64,000 nucleotides of DNA from Pseudomonas sp. gcc21 (GTDB lineage: Bacteria; Pseudomonadota; Gammaproteobacteria; Pseudomonadales; Pseudomonadaceae), in NCBI RefSeq assembly GCF_012844345.1, contig NZ_CP051625.1, positions 682,001 through 746,000 of the forward strand, written 5' to 3'. This document shows, piece by piece, positions 46,189-55,305 of this stretch. Within the stretch, counting starts at the first letter, position 1; each line of letters begins with the position of its first letter. The translations under genes and the position numbers were made by a program. Under the pieces are notes generated by a model. It was not told the DNA's origin, did not search any database, and saw nothing but the letters and a program-made list of their open reading frames with translations.

Positions 46189-47334
46189 TCAATCGGCTCT
46201 GGTGTGGTCGGCACCGAAACGTTCGCGTTGCATTTCCTGAAGGCGGCTGAGGGTTCGGCGAAAGGCAAAGGTGAGATGGCCTTCGGTATACAGCTCGGAT
46301 AAGGGAACTGCGGCTTCGATATACAACGGGATGCGTCGGTCATAGCATTCATCGACCAAACCAATGAAGCGCCGCACGCTGTCGTCATGAATCGAAAGCC
46401 TGGGTAGCTCCCGATCACCCGCGATCACCCGACTAACACCGTCTTCAGTCCCCCGAGCGATCCGTGCAGGTCGCTGCGCGGCGCTGAGACAAGGAACACC
46501 GCTGAGCAGTATCGCCTCGAATCTATCGCACAGACCGATGAAATCAAGTGTCGACAGGGCTTGTCGACATAGCGCATCGAAACTGAACCAGGCGACCGAC
46601 GGAGTATGCTTGAGCACAGGCACTTCGCGGTGACCCAGCTGTAAAGAGCCTGCGCTCGCCGGTGCGTCGCTGCTCAGCTGGTTGAAAATGTTGTGAAGGG
46701 GACCGGTGCTTGTCCCGTTGACGACCCAGTATCGCTGGTGCTCATGGCCAGCGCGCAAGCGGTGGTCAACCCCGCCGTCCACGCTTACCACGTGCATGTG
46801 TTGGTTAAGGGCAGCGATAGCCGGAAGGAACCGCTCGCGGTTGAACCCATCGGCGTACAGCTGATCGGGCGGCTGGTTGGACGTCGCTACCAGCACGACC
46901 CCGCGATCAAATACGAGCTGAAACAGGTTGCCTAGCAATATTGCATCGCCGATGTCGTTGACGAACAACTCGTCAAAACACAGCACTCGCACCTCACGGG
47001 CCAGTTCATCGGCAAGCGCATGCAGCGGATTGGCTGTGCCGTTCAGCTGAAACAGCCGCTGGTGTACCCAACTCATGAATCGATGAAAGTGCTGGCGTCG
47101 CGCCGGAACGGTCAGCCCTTGATGGAACGCGTCCATCAGCCAGGTCTTGCCACGCCCGACCGGGCCCCAGAGATAAACACCGGATACTGCCGTTGCATGG
47201 CTGGAATGTAGCGCCTGATGACAGTCGTCCAGCAATTGAACGGCTTGTTGTTGTGCAAGATCGATCTCGAAACCTTGCTGCCGAACGGCTCGCTGATAGG
47301 CGACCGACGGGGGGAGGGGAGCGTGCTGAGTCAT
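46189..47334 (-). CDS. zapE: Cell division protein ZapE (AFG1-like ATPase)
   Basis: A 381-residue P-loop ATPase with the Walker A motif in YLWGPVGRGKTWLMD, HRFMSWVHQRL, Walker B in VLCFDELFVNDIGDA, sensor residues in VLVATSNQPPDQLY and the later RYWVVNG stretch. ZapE associates with the FtsZ ring and is needed under low oxygen or heat in E. coli. Length agrees with E. coli ZapE (375). Confidence 0.92.
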   Translation of the reverse strand: MTQHAPLPPSVAYQRAVRQQGFEIDLAQQQAVQLLDDCHQALHSSHATAVSGVYLWGPVGRGKTWLMDAFHQGLTVPARRQHFHRFMSWVHQRLFQLNGTANPLHALADELAREVRVLCFDELFVNDIGDAILLGNLFQLVFDRGVVLVATSNQPPDQLYADGFNRERFLPAIAALNQHMHVVSVDGGVDHRLRAGHEHQRYWVVNGTSTGPLHNIFNQLSSDAPASAGSLQLGHREVPVLKHTPSVAWFSFDALCRQALSTLDFIGLCDRFEAILLSGVPCLSAAQRPARIARGTEDGVSRVIAGDRELPRLSIHDDSVRRFIGLVDECYDRRIPLYIEAAVPLSELYTEGHLTFAFRRTLSRLQEMQRERFGADHTRAD

Positions 47335-47393
47335 TCGCCAATGGTGCCCGAATCCCGGCCGATCGGCCAGTCTCGCTGGCCGCCCGGCGATGC

Positions 47394-48137
47394 TCAGATA
47401 CCGACGCGAGCCCCTATGACCATCTCACTGACCCAGCGCGTGAGAATCTTGGTATAGACCTGCTGACATCCTTCGTGGCTGAGCCCGTGATCCGCCCCGT
47501 CGATAATCCGGTGGGTCAAGGAGTGAGCGCCGACGAAGGAAGAGCGGTAGCTCATGATGGTCGCATGGGGCACGCGGTCATCGTATTGCGATTCCACTAT
47601 CAATACGTCCCCTTCGAACCCGGCGCAGGCCGCCAGGGCCCGGTTATCTTCGGGGGTCAGGCGGCCGTGCCGATAATCCATCAATTTGACCTTGTCCAAC
47701 GCTTGCTTGGGCGTCGTCCATTCATCGTCCCAATACAATGCCGGCACTCTGAGCGCGAGCCATTTGACCGGGCGCAGAGTGGTCAGAAATGCCGCCAGAT
47801 AGCCGCCGTAACTGGTGCCGATGACTGCGATACAGGAGGGATCGACAGCCGGATGCTCGGACAGTTGGTCATAGGCGGCGAGCAGGTCCGCCAGGTTGTG
47901 CTCCCGGGTGACTGTTTCCTTTTGTACCTGCGTTGCAACATGGCCACGCATATCGAACGTAAGGCACACACAGCCCAGACCAGCGATGCCCTTGGCGCGC
48001 TCAAGGTCGCGCGCCTGACTCCCGCCCCAGCCGTGCACAAAGAGAATGCCAGGCATTTTCGATTCCGGCGCCATGAAGGTGCCGGCTATGTGTTGATCCT
48101 CAACCAGGATATCGATGGGGTCCTTGTTAGCTGTCAT
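47394..48137 (-). CDS. Alpha/beta hydrolase
   Basis: A 247-residue protein with the oxyanion region FVHGWGGSQ, the nucleophile elbow in VIGTSYGGYLAAF, an Asp in ESQYDDRVPH and the catalytic His in IDGADHGLSHEG. The triad is complete. Substrate cannot be named; the sequence resembles dienelactone-hydrolase or prolyl-oligopeptidase-like esterases. It overlaps the DUF3182 gene by 11 bases, which suggests co-translation. Confidence 0.88.
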   Translation of the reverse strand: MTANKDPIDILVEDQHIAGTFMAPESKMPGILFVHGWGGSQARDLERAKGIAGLGCVCLTFDMRGHVATQVQKETVTREHNLADLLAAYDQLSEHPAVDPSCIAVIGTSYGGYLAAFLTTLRPVKWLALRVPALYWDDEWTTPKQALDKVKLMDYRHGRLTPEDNRALAACAGFEGDVLIVESQYDDRVPHATIMSYRSSFVGAHSLTHRIIDGADHGLSHEGCQQVYTKILTRWVSEMVIGARVGI

Positions 48138-49227
48138 GGTTGGCCTTTACGCATTTGGTCAGGTAGCCGACTTCGCTGTCTTCACCGCTGTATACCACCG
48201 TCGCGTCAGCGGGGAGTTCAGCGTCTTTACCGTAGATCTCCAGCGTCGAGGTTTGCACTTGCGCGAGTGAGTGATCGGCGTTCAACATTTCGATCGCCAG
48301 GACCTCGGCGCTGCTCGCTCCGCCGATACGCCAGGATTGCTCCAATACACCGGTTACGCGTTCACCACGTTGATTGGTTCCTTCGGCGACATCGTAGTTA
48401 CGGCGGGACAGAACAATCCCCGGCAGACTTTCCAGTGCGGCGCGTTCATATTGCTGTGCACGCTCCACAGCAAGCTTGAAAGAGTGCGAGAGGCCGAGCT
48501 TCTGCAGCTCGGGATAATCCCCTCGGACCACACGTAGATCCGAACCGCCATATACCAACTGGCCGGTATTGTCGCGGGTTAGCCGCTGCGTTCCGCAGTA
48601 GCTTCCCACTACGCCGCAGAGTCTTACCTGGCCTACGCTATACGTTATGACGTCGGTGAGGTTTTCTTCCAGAACCAGGCCCCATATCGCCAGTTCCGTC
48701 TCATTGATCTGATCCATGAAGTCTTGGAGTTCGGTCAGGCTGGTTATTACGCTTTGGCCTTTTCCCGCCCGCGCCAGGACCGGTTTGAGCCGTATTGGCC
48801 CGGCGCGGAGCATCTCTGCTCCCGCAGCAAGCGCATCCTTTATGCAGAATGCGCTATAGCCTGGCAGCACTGCATCTGCGGCGATGGAATGGAAGCGATC
48901 TGTCCAGCCTTCGGGTTGATATGTCGCGGAATGGTGTAGCGGGTGGGATATCGCTTTGGTGCCCATGAATGGCTGCGCCACCAGGCCACCAAAAAAATCG
49001 TTTTCGTCGCGAATGGCCAGTTTCTCATAGTTCGAGACGCCGACCAGCGTGTCCGAAGGAACGAAATAGGGTGGGGCGTCTGAAGATGCTGTGTCGGCGA
49101 AAATGCCCTGGTAGGGCAGGCCCAATAGCCGTGCGATCCTGGTCCCCAGGGCCTGGAATGTTTGTCGTTCATGCTCGGGTGTAGCTGTGCTCGAGAACAA
49201 CAGAGCGACACCGGATTTACTGGACAT
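48127..49227 (-). CDS. DUF3182 family protein (ATP-grasp-like)
   Basis: A 366-residue soluble protein. PIRLKPVLARAGKGQSVITS resembles the ATP-binding loop of ATP-grasp ligases; LAIWGLVLEENLTDVITYSV and later VLSRRNYDVAEGTNQRGERV fit DUF3182. Function is unknown; a peptide or amide ligase role is inferred only from fold resemblance. GGAGGAG precedes the ATG. It pairs with the downstream alpha/beta hydrolase. Confidence 0.82.
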   Translation of the reverse strand: MSSKSGVALLFSSTATPEHERQTFQALGTRIARLLGLPYQGIFADTASSDAPPYFVPSDTLVGVSNYEKLAIRDENDFFGGLVAQPFMGTKAISHPLHHSATYQPEGWTDRFHSIAADAVLPGYSAFCIKDALAAGAEMLRAGPIRLKPVLARAGKGQSVITSLTELQDFMDQINETELAIWGLVLEENLTDVITYSVGQVRLCGVVGSYCGTQRLTRDNTGQLVYGGSDLRVVRGDYPELQKLGLSHSFKLAVERAQQYERAALESLPGIVLSRRNYDVAEGTNQRGERVTGVLEQSWRIGGASSAEVLAIEMLNADHSLAQVQTSTLEIYGKDAELPADATVVYSGEDSEVGYLTKCVKANHDS

Positions 49228-49389
49228 GTTGGCTACTCCTCCGGCAGGGCTGTTACAGCCAATGTTAAATCGATTAGCCTCGAAACCTTACCGCAGCCAC
49301 TGCTGCCCTGTGAGAGAACGGGGCCCCACGCTGCTTCGTTCACGCTGGTGCTAGTGACGTGATAAGCCTCAATGACAATCTCTCAATGT

Positions 49390-49415
49390 TGCGGCTGCGC
49401 ATATCTGCAGCCGCA
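49390..49415 (-). terminator. Stem-loop downstream of gcd
   Basis: A 9-bp perfect stem, TGCGGCTGC / GCAGCCGCA, with an 8-base loop lies about 55 bases past the gcd stop on the minus strand. No strong T-run follows, so it is only a candidate. Confidence 0.45.
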
Positions 49416-49469
49416 CATGAAAGGCTAGGCCAAGTATGGGTCTTGGGCCAGCGGCGGTATCGTTAATAT

Positions 49470-51929
49470 TTATTGCGGAAGGGTGAACACCACGACGCTG
49501 TCTCCGATGGGAGTGCCGAGGCGTGCATCTCCTCCGGAGGCAATGGCGACGTATTGCCGCCCCGCATGTATATAGGTGATGGGGCTCGCCTGTGCGCCAG
49601 CCGGCAAACGACCGTCCCAGAGCAAATCACCGGTACGTGTATCGAAGGCGCGCAGATAATTGTCCTGCGCGGCGGCAATGAAAGTCAGGCCGCTGCGGGT
49701 GTTCACTGCGCCGCCGACATTCGGTGTGCCGATACGCAATTTCATGCGGGTAGCAATGCCCAGCGGGCCTGCATCTTCAGCGGTACCGAGCGGTTGGCTC
49801 CAGAGCAGCTCTCCGGTACGCATGTCGGTTGCCGAGAGAAAGCCCCATGGCGGTGCCAGGCAAGGTACTCCAAGCGGAGATAGCCACATGGTGTTGTCGA
49901 CACCAAACGGGGCGCCGGCTTGTGGCGCAATGTCCTGATCCGGGCGCGCACCACCGCTGCCCACCGGTGGGTCCAGCACCTCGAGGCGCGGATACAGCTT
50001 CACCCGGTCCGGTAGTCGATTGCTGCTGGTGATCAGAATCTGCTGTTCCGGATTGACCGATAACCCGCCCCAGGTCAGTCCGCCAAGGCTACCCGGAAAT
50101 ACCAGGGTGCCGTCGCCCTGATCCGTAGGCGGCGTGTATATTCCTTCGTAACGCATGCGCTTGAACTGGATGCGGCAAAATAATGCGTCCAGCGGGGTAA
50201 GTCCGAACAGGTGTTCTTCGGCAATCAGCTCGGGCTCGCGCCCCGGTGCGCCGGCAAAGTTGGGTAGACCCGTAGAATATTGCTGGGTTGGTGAGGTCCA
50301 GTCGCCCTCGACGGTTCTTTCAGGCGTGGCGCGGTCTTCAAGGGGTGTAAGGGGTTCGCCAGTGCGCGCGTCGAGTACGTAGATCGAACCGCTCTTGGTT
50401 CCTTGTAGCAGCACGCGCCGCCACTGTCCGTCAATTTCCATGTCGGTCAAGGTTGGTTGCGCACCCAGATCGTAATTCCACAGGTCATGGTCCACGGTCC
50501 GGAAATGCCAGCGGGTGTCGCCGGTAGCAGCATCCACAGCAACCACCGAGGCTGTGTATTCTTCTTCCTCTGCGCTGCGGTCGCCGCCCCAATGGTCATT
50601 TGCCGGGCTGCCGGTAGCCAGGTAAACCAGGCCCAGTTGTTCGTCCGCCGAGATCACGGTCCAGACATTCGGTGTGCCCTGAGGCCAGGTTTCGCCCGGT
50701 CCCAGGCGATGCCGCGGCCGATCGACGCGCTTGGCATCCCACGCCCAGACAAGCTCGCCGGTCGTTACGCTATAGGCACGCGTCACCCCTGAAGGCGCAT
50801 CGCGGCGCTGGTTGTCGCTGACCTGTTGGCCAACTATCACCAGATCCCCGACGACAGCTGGCCCGGACGTGCTCGAGGCGAAACCGATCTCCTGGCTATC
50901 AAGTCCTTCACCCAGATCTACCGTACCGCTGTTGCCAAACGTGCGGCACTGCTCACCGGTATGCGCATCGAGGGCAATCAGTCGGCTGTCTGCGGTAGCC
51001 AGCAATACGCGCTGTGCGCACTGCCTGGCGTCAGGTTGAGCGCTGGTCGACGCATGATAGGCCACTGCGCGGCAGGCCACGCTCTGCATGGATTCCATGA
51101 CGTCAGGCGAGACCTGGGGATCGAAGTGCCATTGCTGTTCCCCGGTCGCGGGATCCAGGGCAAAAACCTGGTTGCTGCTCGAGCAGACAAACAGGCTGTT
51201 GCCGATCTTGATCGGCGTGTTCTGGAAGGCGTACGCCACCCGCGTGTTGGGTGGCAGGTCGCCGGTGTGGAATTCCCATGCCTGCGTCAGTTGCGCGACA
51301 TTCTCCGGCGTGATCTGGTCTGCGGTGGAGAATCGTTGCCCGTGGTTGGTCCCCCCGAAGGCACGCCATTCCTCTGGATCAGTTGTCGATTCAATCGCCG
51401 TAGCCAGCGGTGCAGCATCGGTAACCACCGCCTGAGGCGGCGTTTTCGGATCGTCCGCTGAGCCGCGAACCAGATACCCGACGCCCGATACAAGGGCAAG
51501 CAATAACAAGGGAATGCCCAGAATCATCGCCGCCAACCCGTGGTCCGAACGGCGCGAAGGCTCCCCGCTAATGAACGCAAGCGCCAACACCATCGCCAGC
51601 AGCAGGCCGAGATGCAGGCCGGTACGTCCGGCCAGATCGAAGCCCCAGGCGTGCATCCAGGCCTTGAGGTCGATTTCCCATAGGGCCCATAGGACCGTAC
51701 CAATAGTGACCAGGGCGAAAAGCCCGACGCCTGCGCCATAACGGCCACTGAGCACCCACAGGCACGCGAGGGTGCCTGCCGCGCCGGCAACCGCGTAATA
51801 GAAGGAGCCGCCAAGCACTGCCAGCCATATTCCCGGGAGCGCCATCGAAAGGCTGACCAGCAGCGCCAGGAATGCCGCCAGCAATAACATCCATCGCGCG
51901 AGAAATGGACCGGGCTTGCGTTGCATCAT
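49470..51929 (-). CDS. gcd: Membrane-bound PQQ-dependent glucose dehydrogenase
   Basis: An 819-residue quinoprotein. Five N-terminal membrane helices (residues about 10-145) are followed by an eight-bladed propeller. Landmarks include EEWRAFGGTNHGQRFS, LFVCSSSNQVFALDPATGEQ, VTRAYSVTTGELVWAWD, NYDLGAQPTLTDM and VAIASGGDARLGTPIGDSVV. It oxidises glucose (possibly quinate-type substrates) at the periplasmic face and reduces ubiquinone. The start is chosen at MMQRKPG, with GAGG upstream. A MITE-like element sits only 34 bases before the start. Confidence 0.92.
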   Translation of the reverse strand: MMQRKPGPFLARWMLLLAAFLALLVSLSMALPGIWLAVLGGSFYYAVAGAAGTLACLWVLSGRYGAGVGLFALVTIGTVLWALWEIDLKAWMHAWGFDLAGRTGLHLGLLLAMVLALAFISGEPSRRSDHGLAAMILGIPLLLLALVSGVGYLVRGSADDPKTPPQAVVTDAAPLATAIESTTDPEEWRAFGGTNHGQRFSTADQITPENVAQLTQAWEFHTGDLPPNTRVAYAFQNTPIKIGNSLFVCSSSNQVFALDPATGEQQWHFDPQVSPDVMESMQSVACRAVAYHASTSAQPDARQCAQRVLLATADSRLIALDAHTGEQCRTFGNSGTVDLGEGLDSQEIGFASSTSGPAVVGDLVIVGQQVSDNQRRDAPSGVTRAYSVTTGELVWAWDAKRVDRPRHRLGPGETWPQGTPNVWTVISADEQLGLVYLATGSPANDHWGGDRSAEEEEYTASVVAVDAATGDTRWHFRTVDHDLWNYDLGAQPTLTDMEIDGQWRRVLLQGTKSGSIYVLDARTGEPLTPLEDRATPERTVEGDWTSPTQQYSTGLPNFAGAPGREPELIAEEHLFGLTPLDALFCRIQFKRMRYEGIYTPPTDQGDGTLVFPGSLGGLTWGGLSVNPEQQILITSSNRLPDRVKLYPRLEVLDPPVGSGGARPDQDIAPQAGAPFGVDNTMWLSPLGVPCLAPPWGFLSATDMRTGELLWSQPLGTAEDAGPLGIATRMKLRIGTPNVGGAVNTRSGLTFIAAAQDNYLRAFDTRTGDLLWDGRLPAGAQASPITYIHAGRQYVAIASGGDARLGTPIGDSVVVFTLPQ

Positions 51930-51962
51930 TAATACCTCAGGCTTTATCCATGTGCTGCTAAG

Positions 51963-52223
51963 GAAACGCTGAACAATTCCTAGCATTCTCCGCGTGACCT
52001 GAAGCGTGCAGATGCCAGGCGTGCTTCGCAGTTAACGGCCGTAGCCCTTAACAAGAAGTACAACGCAGCAGGTGCATGCTTCAGGCCGCGCCCTTCGGGG
52101 CTTTCAGGCTGGCCCGCACTCGTCGTTGCGGTTTCTCGACAGGCCCCGGCATGCCTTCAAAACCGCGCCTCGATTGCGAACCAGCCTGAAAGCCAGAGAG
52201 CGCAAGGAATTATTCAGCGCTTC
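51963..52223. mobile_element. MITE-like element with 22-bp terminal inverted repeats
   Basis: Ends GAAACGCTGAACAATTCC... and (complement of the right end) GAAGCGCTGAATAATTCC... agree at 19 of 22 positions. The 5-bp sequence CTAAG flanks the element directly on both sides (51958-51962 and 52224-52228), as a target duplication would. The 261-bp interior has no open frame of note but carries a second perfect 14-bp inverted repeat. It is probably a non-autonomous element mobilised by a transposase encoded elsewhere. Confidence 0.7.
52099..52194. repeat. Internal inverted repeat of the MITE-like element
   Basis: GGCTTTCAGGCTGG (52099-52112) and CCAGCCTGAAAGCC (52181-52194) are perfect complements 68 bases apart. 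The transcript could form a long stem with a structured loop. Confidence 0.8.
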
Positions 52224-52484
52224 CTAAGACTCGATAGGTCGAGCTCCCTGTCGACACAGTCAGGTACTCAAAAATTCATAACGATGCTCAATGTTTTGAC
52301 GCAGGTGGCATTTTGCAATGCTTGCATCGCAGCATAGCTGATGGGTGCGCATTTGCGGCGCGCCCGTGCCGGGGCCATCCGCGCCTGGCCTGAGTATTGC
52401 GAAGAACGATCGCAGCTCCATTCTTGTCGAAGCGATGCAGGCTCGCGCATAGCTGCGGTAAACACGATGGCTAATGGAGAAGAC

Positions 52485-53393
52485 ATGAACGAGGTGGCAG
52501 AGCGCGATATCCAGTCAAGACGGGCCGGCATTCATGCTTTGGGGTGTCTGTTGCTGGTGGGAAGTTTTCTGGCTCTGTCGCTGGTTATTGCCAAGTTGGC
52601 AGATGAATCTGGCGCCCCCCGCCTGAGCTTTCTGATGACGGCCCTGATCGCTGCCGCGTTGATCCTTTCCGGGCTCACTGCAGCACGCGGCCAACCCATG
52701 CCGGTTAACCGGCGTACCCTCGAATATGCCGTGGTGTCGGGCATCCTGTTTGCAATACCCAATGCTGTTTCCTTTCTCTCCGTACGCCATGTAGGCGCCG
52801 GCTTTGTAGCGCTGAGCCTGGCGTTTCCGGTGCTTGTGACCTGGCTACTGGCCGTCACGTTGCGCATGGAGCAGTTGCGCATGCTCCGTCTCGCTGGGGT
52901 CTTGCTTGGCCTGGCTGGCGGGGTAGTGCTGGCGCTATCCAAAGGCAGCGATGCGGAGGGGGCGTATGGCTGGGCAGCCTTGGTAATGCTGATGCCGGTG
53001 GTGTTGGCCTTCGGCAATATTTACCGCACCTGGCGTTGGCCGCAGAACGCTGCGCCGGTTTTCCTCGCGGCCGTGATGATGCTCGGTGGTGCGCTGGCCC
53101 TTTCACCCTTCGCGCTGACCCTTGAAGCCGGTCGCCTGAGCGAGTTGTTCGGTTCGGCGCGGGTTGTGATGCTGTTGCTGGCGGAAACAGCGGTATTCGC
53201 GGTGGTGTATTTCTTCTTCTTCGTCCTGCAGCGAATCGCAGGCCCCGTTTACCTCAGCCAGATTGGCCTGGTGGCTGCGCTGGTAGGCACGCTGATTGCC
53301 ATTCTGCTGCTCGGCGAGGGCCTGCCTCCCAACTTCGGCGTGGCGGGCATCCTGATTATCCTCGGCACTATTATTTTTCACCGTGCGGCTTAG
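52485..53393 (+). CDS. EamA-type drug/metabolite transporter
   Basis: A 302-residue protein with ten hydrophobic helices in two repeated halves. The first begins HALGCLLLVGSFLALSLVIA and contains VRHVGAGFVALSLAFP; the second contains LQRIAGPVYLSQIGLVAALV and LLGEGLPP, the usual EamA ends. It is an inner-membrane permease, probably an exporter, with unknown substrate. GGAGAAG lies before the ATG at 52485. Confidence 0.88.
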   Translation: MNEVAERDIQSRRAGIHALGCLLLVGSFLALSLVIAKLADESGAPRLSFLMTALIAAALILSGLTAARGQPMPVNRRTLEYAVVSGILFAIPNAVSFLSVRHVGAGFVALSLAFPVLVTWLLAVTLRMEQLRMLRLAGVLLGLAGGVVLALSKGSDAEGAYGWAALVMLMPVVLAFGNIYRTWRWPQNAAPVFLAAVMMLGGALALSPFALTLEAGRLSELFGSARVVMLLLAETAVFAVVYFFFFVLQRIAGPVYLSQIGLVAALVGTLIAILLLGEGLPPNFGVAGILIILGTIIFHRAA

Positions 53394-53476
53394 CTGATGT
53401 CGATTTCGCGGTTTCTGGTGCGACTGAGGAGAGCATCATCCATCCGGGATGATCGCAAGCCAGCGAGGATAATGTC

Positions 53477-53830
53477 ATGTCATATGTTGACGGATTTGTC
53501 GGAGCGGTGCCGACTGCCAACAAGGAAGCCTACCGCAAACATGCCGAATCAGCGGGTCACGTATTCAAGGAATACGGGGCCATCAGCTTCGTGGAATGCT
53601 GGGGTGACGATGTGCCTCCCGGAGAAATCACGTCTTTTCCGATGGCAGTGAAATGCAAGGAAGACGAAACGGTGATCTTTTCGTGGATCGTCTGGCCATC
53701 CAAAGCCGTGCGGGACGAGGGCATGCAGAAGGTTATGGCCGATCCGCGAGTACAGCCCGACGTGAACCCGATGCCCTTCGATGGCAAGCGCATGATATTC
53801 GGTGGGTTCGAACCAGTCGTGGACTTGTAG
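53477..53830 (+). CDS. DUF1428 family protein (YbaA-like)
   Basis: A 117-residue protein with the full family pattern: YVDGFVGAVPTANKEAYRKH, FVECWGDDVPPGEITSFPMA and MPFDGKRMIFGGFEPVVD. It belongs to the dimeric alpha/beta barrel type; no enzyme activity is established. GAGGAT precedes the ATG. It may be linked to the adjacent YCII/ECF module, whose members are also dimeric alpha/beta barrels. Confidence 0.9.
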   Translation: MSYVDGFVGAVPTANKEAYRKHAESAGHVFKEYGAISFVECWGDDVPPGEITSFPMAVKCKEDETVIFSWIVWPSKAVRDEGMQKVMADPRVQPDVNPMPFDGKRMIFGGFEPVVDL

Positions 53831-53970
53831 GGGAGGCTGGCTCGATAGAGCCAAAACGAAGGTCGTCCACCAGCCATAAGGTTGAATGCATAAAAGGGCG
53901 TTCTGCGGCGGTCGTTACGCCGGCCGTCCGGTGTCTACGACGGCATCACATCTTTACCCACGGATCGAAG

Positions 53971-53993
53971 CCCTGGGACTACCCGTCCCAGGG
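53971..53993 (+). terminator. Stem-loop terminator between convergent genes
   Basis: CCCTGGGA / TCCCAGGG pair around a 7-base loop and are followed by CCATCTTTT, giving a short T-run on the plus strand. It lies between the DUF1428 stop and the YCII stop. Confidence 0.65.
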
Positions 53994-54005
53994 CCATCTT
54001 TTGCG

Positions 54006-54368
54006 CTAGGTATCCTTCGGCGGAAGTTCACGCACGGGTCTGACTTCCACACTGCCAAGGCGAGCGGGTGGGATGTGGGTGGCGAGCTGCAGGGCTTCAT
54101 TGAGATCGCGGGCGTCCAGCAGGTAGAAGCCGGCGAGCTGCTCCTTGGTCTCTGCGAAAGGGCCATCAGAAATGACCGTTTCGCCGTCGCGGATGCGGAC
54201 AGTGGTGGCGTCAGTAGTGGGTTGCAGCGCTTCGCCAGCCAGGTAATTGCCCTGGTGGGTAAGTTTTTCGACGCAACCGACGCACTCCTGATTGAGGTCG
54301 TGCCACTCCCTTTCTGACATGCTATTGATCAGGCTTTCCTGCAGGTATACCAGGGCGACATATTTCAT
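54006..54368 (-). CDS. YCII/DGPF-domain protein
   Basis: A 120-residue protein, MKYVALVYLQESLINSMSER then VISDGPFAETKEQLAGFYLL. The DGPF tetrad defines the DGPF subgroup of YCII proteins, which are regularly controlled by ECF42-type sigma factors. Its biochemical role is unknown. GGAGAG lies before the ATG. It is the last gene of a sigma-factor/YCII operon reading leftward. Confidence 0.9.
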   Translation of the reverse strand: MKYVALVYLQESLINSMSEREWHDLNQECVGCVEKLTHQGNYLAGEALQPTTDATTVRIRDGETVISDGPFAETKEQLAGFYLLDARDLNEALQLATHIPPARLGSVEVRPVRELPPKDT

Positions 54369-54394
54369 GGTTCTCTCCGTATCGTTGGCCTGGC

Positions 54395-55231
54395 TCAGGC
54401 GGGCTGGTTTATCAAGCCACAATTGAGCATCCAGCTAACGCCATAGCGATCGGTCAGCGTGCCGAAACCTTCGGCCCAGAAGGTTTTCTCGAAGGGCATC
54501 TGTACCGAACCGCCTGCGGCGAGTTGATCGAATATCTGCTTGCCCTGCGTCGTATCGGTGTATTCCAGCGCTATCGTCGAGCCGCCGGACGTTTGCCCGC
54601 AGCTGTCGCCGGCCATATCACTGCCCATAATCAGATACCGGCCGATGCGCAGCTGCGCGTGGGCGATCAGATCTCGGGTCTCGACTGGGAAGTCTGCCGC
54701 CATGGGCGTTTCTTCGAAGGTGAGCATGGCTTCGATCTCGCCTCCCAGCGTGTCGGCATAAAAGCCGAAGGCGTCACGGCAGTTCCCGGCGAATGCCAGG
54801 TACAGGCTAAGACTTTGCGGACGTCTGAGGCGTTGCTGCTCAAGGTCCATATGGCGATTCAGCGCTGCGCCAGGTGCAAAGTCCGCCAGCTCGTAATAGC
54901 GACGCAGTTCAAGTGAGACGTTGCCGTTGTTGTCCTGCACCGGCCACTGTCTGGCCCTCTCGAGGGCTTCTTCGGTGGAATCGACCTGTAGCACGCTGTA
55001 ACCGGCAATGACTTCATTCTCGTCGAAGGGGCCTTGTGCCACGGTGGGTACCCCGTCGCCAAAATTGATTCGGTAGCCCGCAGAAGTGCGTGTAAGTCCA
55101 TCCCCGGTCAGAAATACGCCTGCGCGTTGCATCCTTTCGTTGTACTCAGCCATGGCGTTGAGCATCTCCTCAGAAGGCATGATGCCCTTCTCGGTGTTGG
55201 CATCGGCTCTGCGTATCAGCATGAATTTCAT
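54395..55231 (-). CDS. YCII/DGPF domain fused to a PhnB-like VOC domain
   Basis: 278 residues. The first 115 are a YCII domain (MKFMLIRRADANTEKG, then VAQGPFDENEVIAGYSVLQV, where the DGPF motif reads QGPF). From about residue 135, SLSLYLAFAGNCRDAFGFYA, TFEETPMAADFP, MGSDMAGD and FGTLTDRYGVSWMLNC match PhnB-type VOC (glyoxalase-fold) proteins. These two domains are usually separate genes beside an ECF factor, so the fusion supports a shared pathway. GGGAGA precedes the ATG. Confidence 0.88.
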   Translation of the reverse strand: MKFMLIRRADANTEKGIMPSEEMLNAMAEYNERMQRAGVFLTGDGLTRTSAGYRINFGDGVPTVAQGPFDENEVIAGYSVLQVDSTEEALERARQWPVQDNNGNVSLELRRYYELADFAPGAALNRHMDLEQQRLRRPQSLSLYLAFAGNCRDAFGFYADTLGGEIEAMLTFEETPMAADFPVETRDLIAHAQLRIGRYLIMGSDMAGDSCGQTSGGSTIALEYTDTTQGKQIFDQLAAGGSVQMPFEKTFWAEGFGTLTDRYGVSWMLNCGLINQPA

Positions 55232-55305
55232 GTTTGTCTCCCTGGTTGATTGTCACGTGCCTTGATAGTCGTACCAGGCAGGCGCAAATCGACAGGCCGA
55301 CATGT

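Larger units (their letters stand above)
51930..52484. other. gcd / EamA transporter intergenic region
   Basis: About 555 bases between divergent genes. Most of it is the MITE-like element and its flanking CTAAG. The remaining 250 bases before the transporter gene hold no convincing gene; they should carry its promoter. Confidence 0.5.

Noticed and set aside
47193..48479. A 428-codon plus-strand open frame
   Set aside because: It is antisense to zapE, the alpha/beta hydrolase and the DUF3182 gene, all of which have clear motifs.
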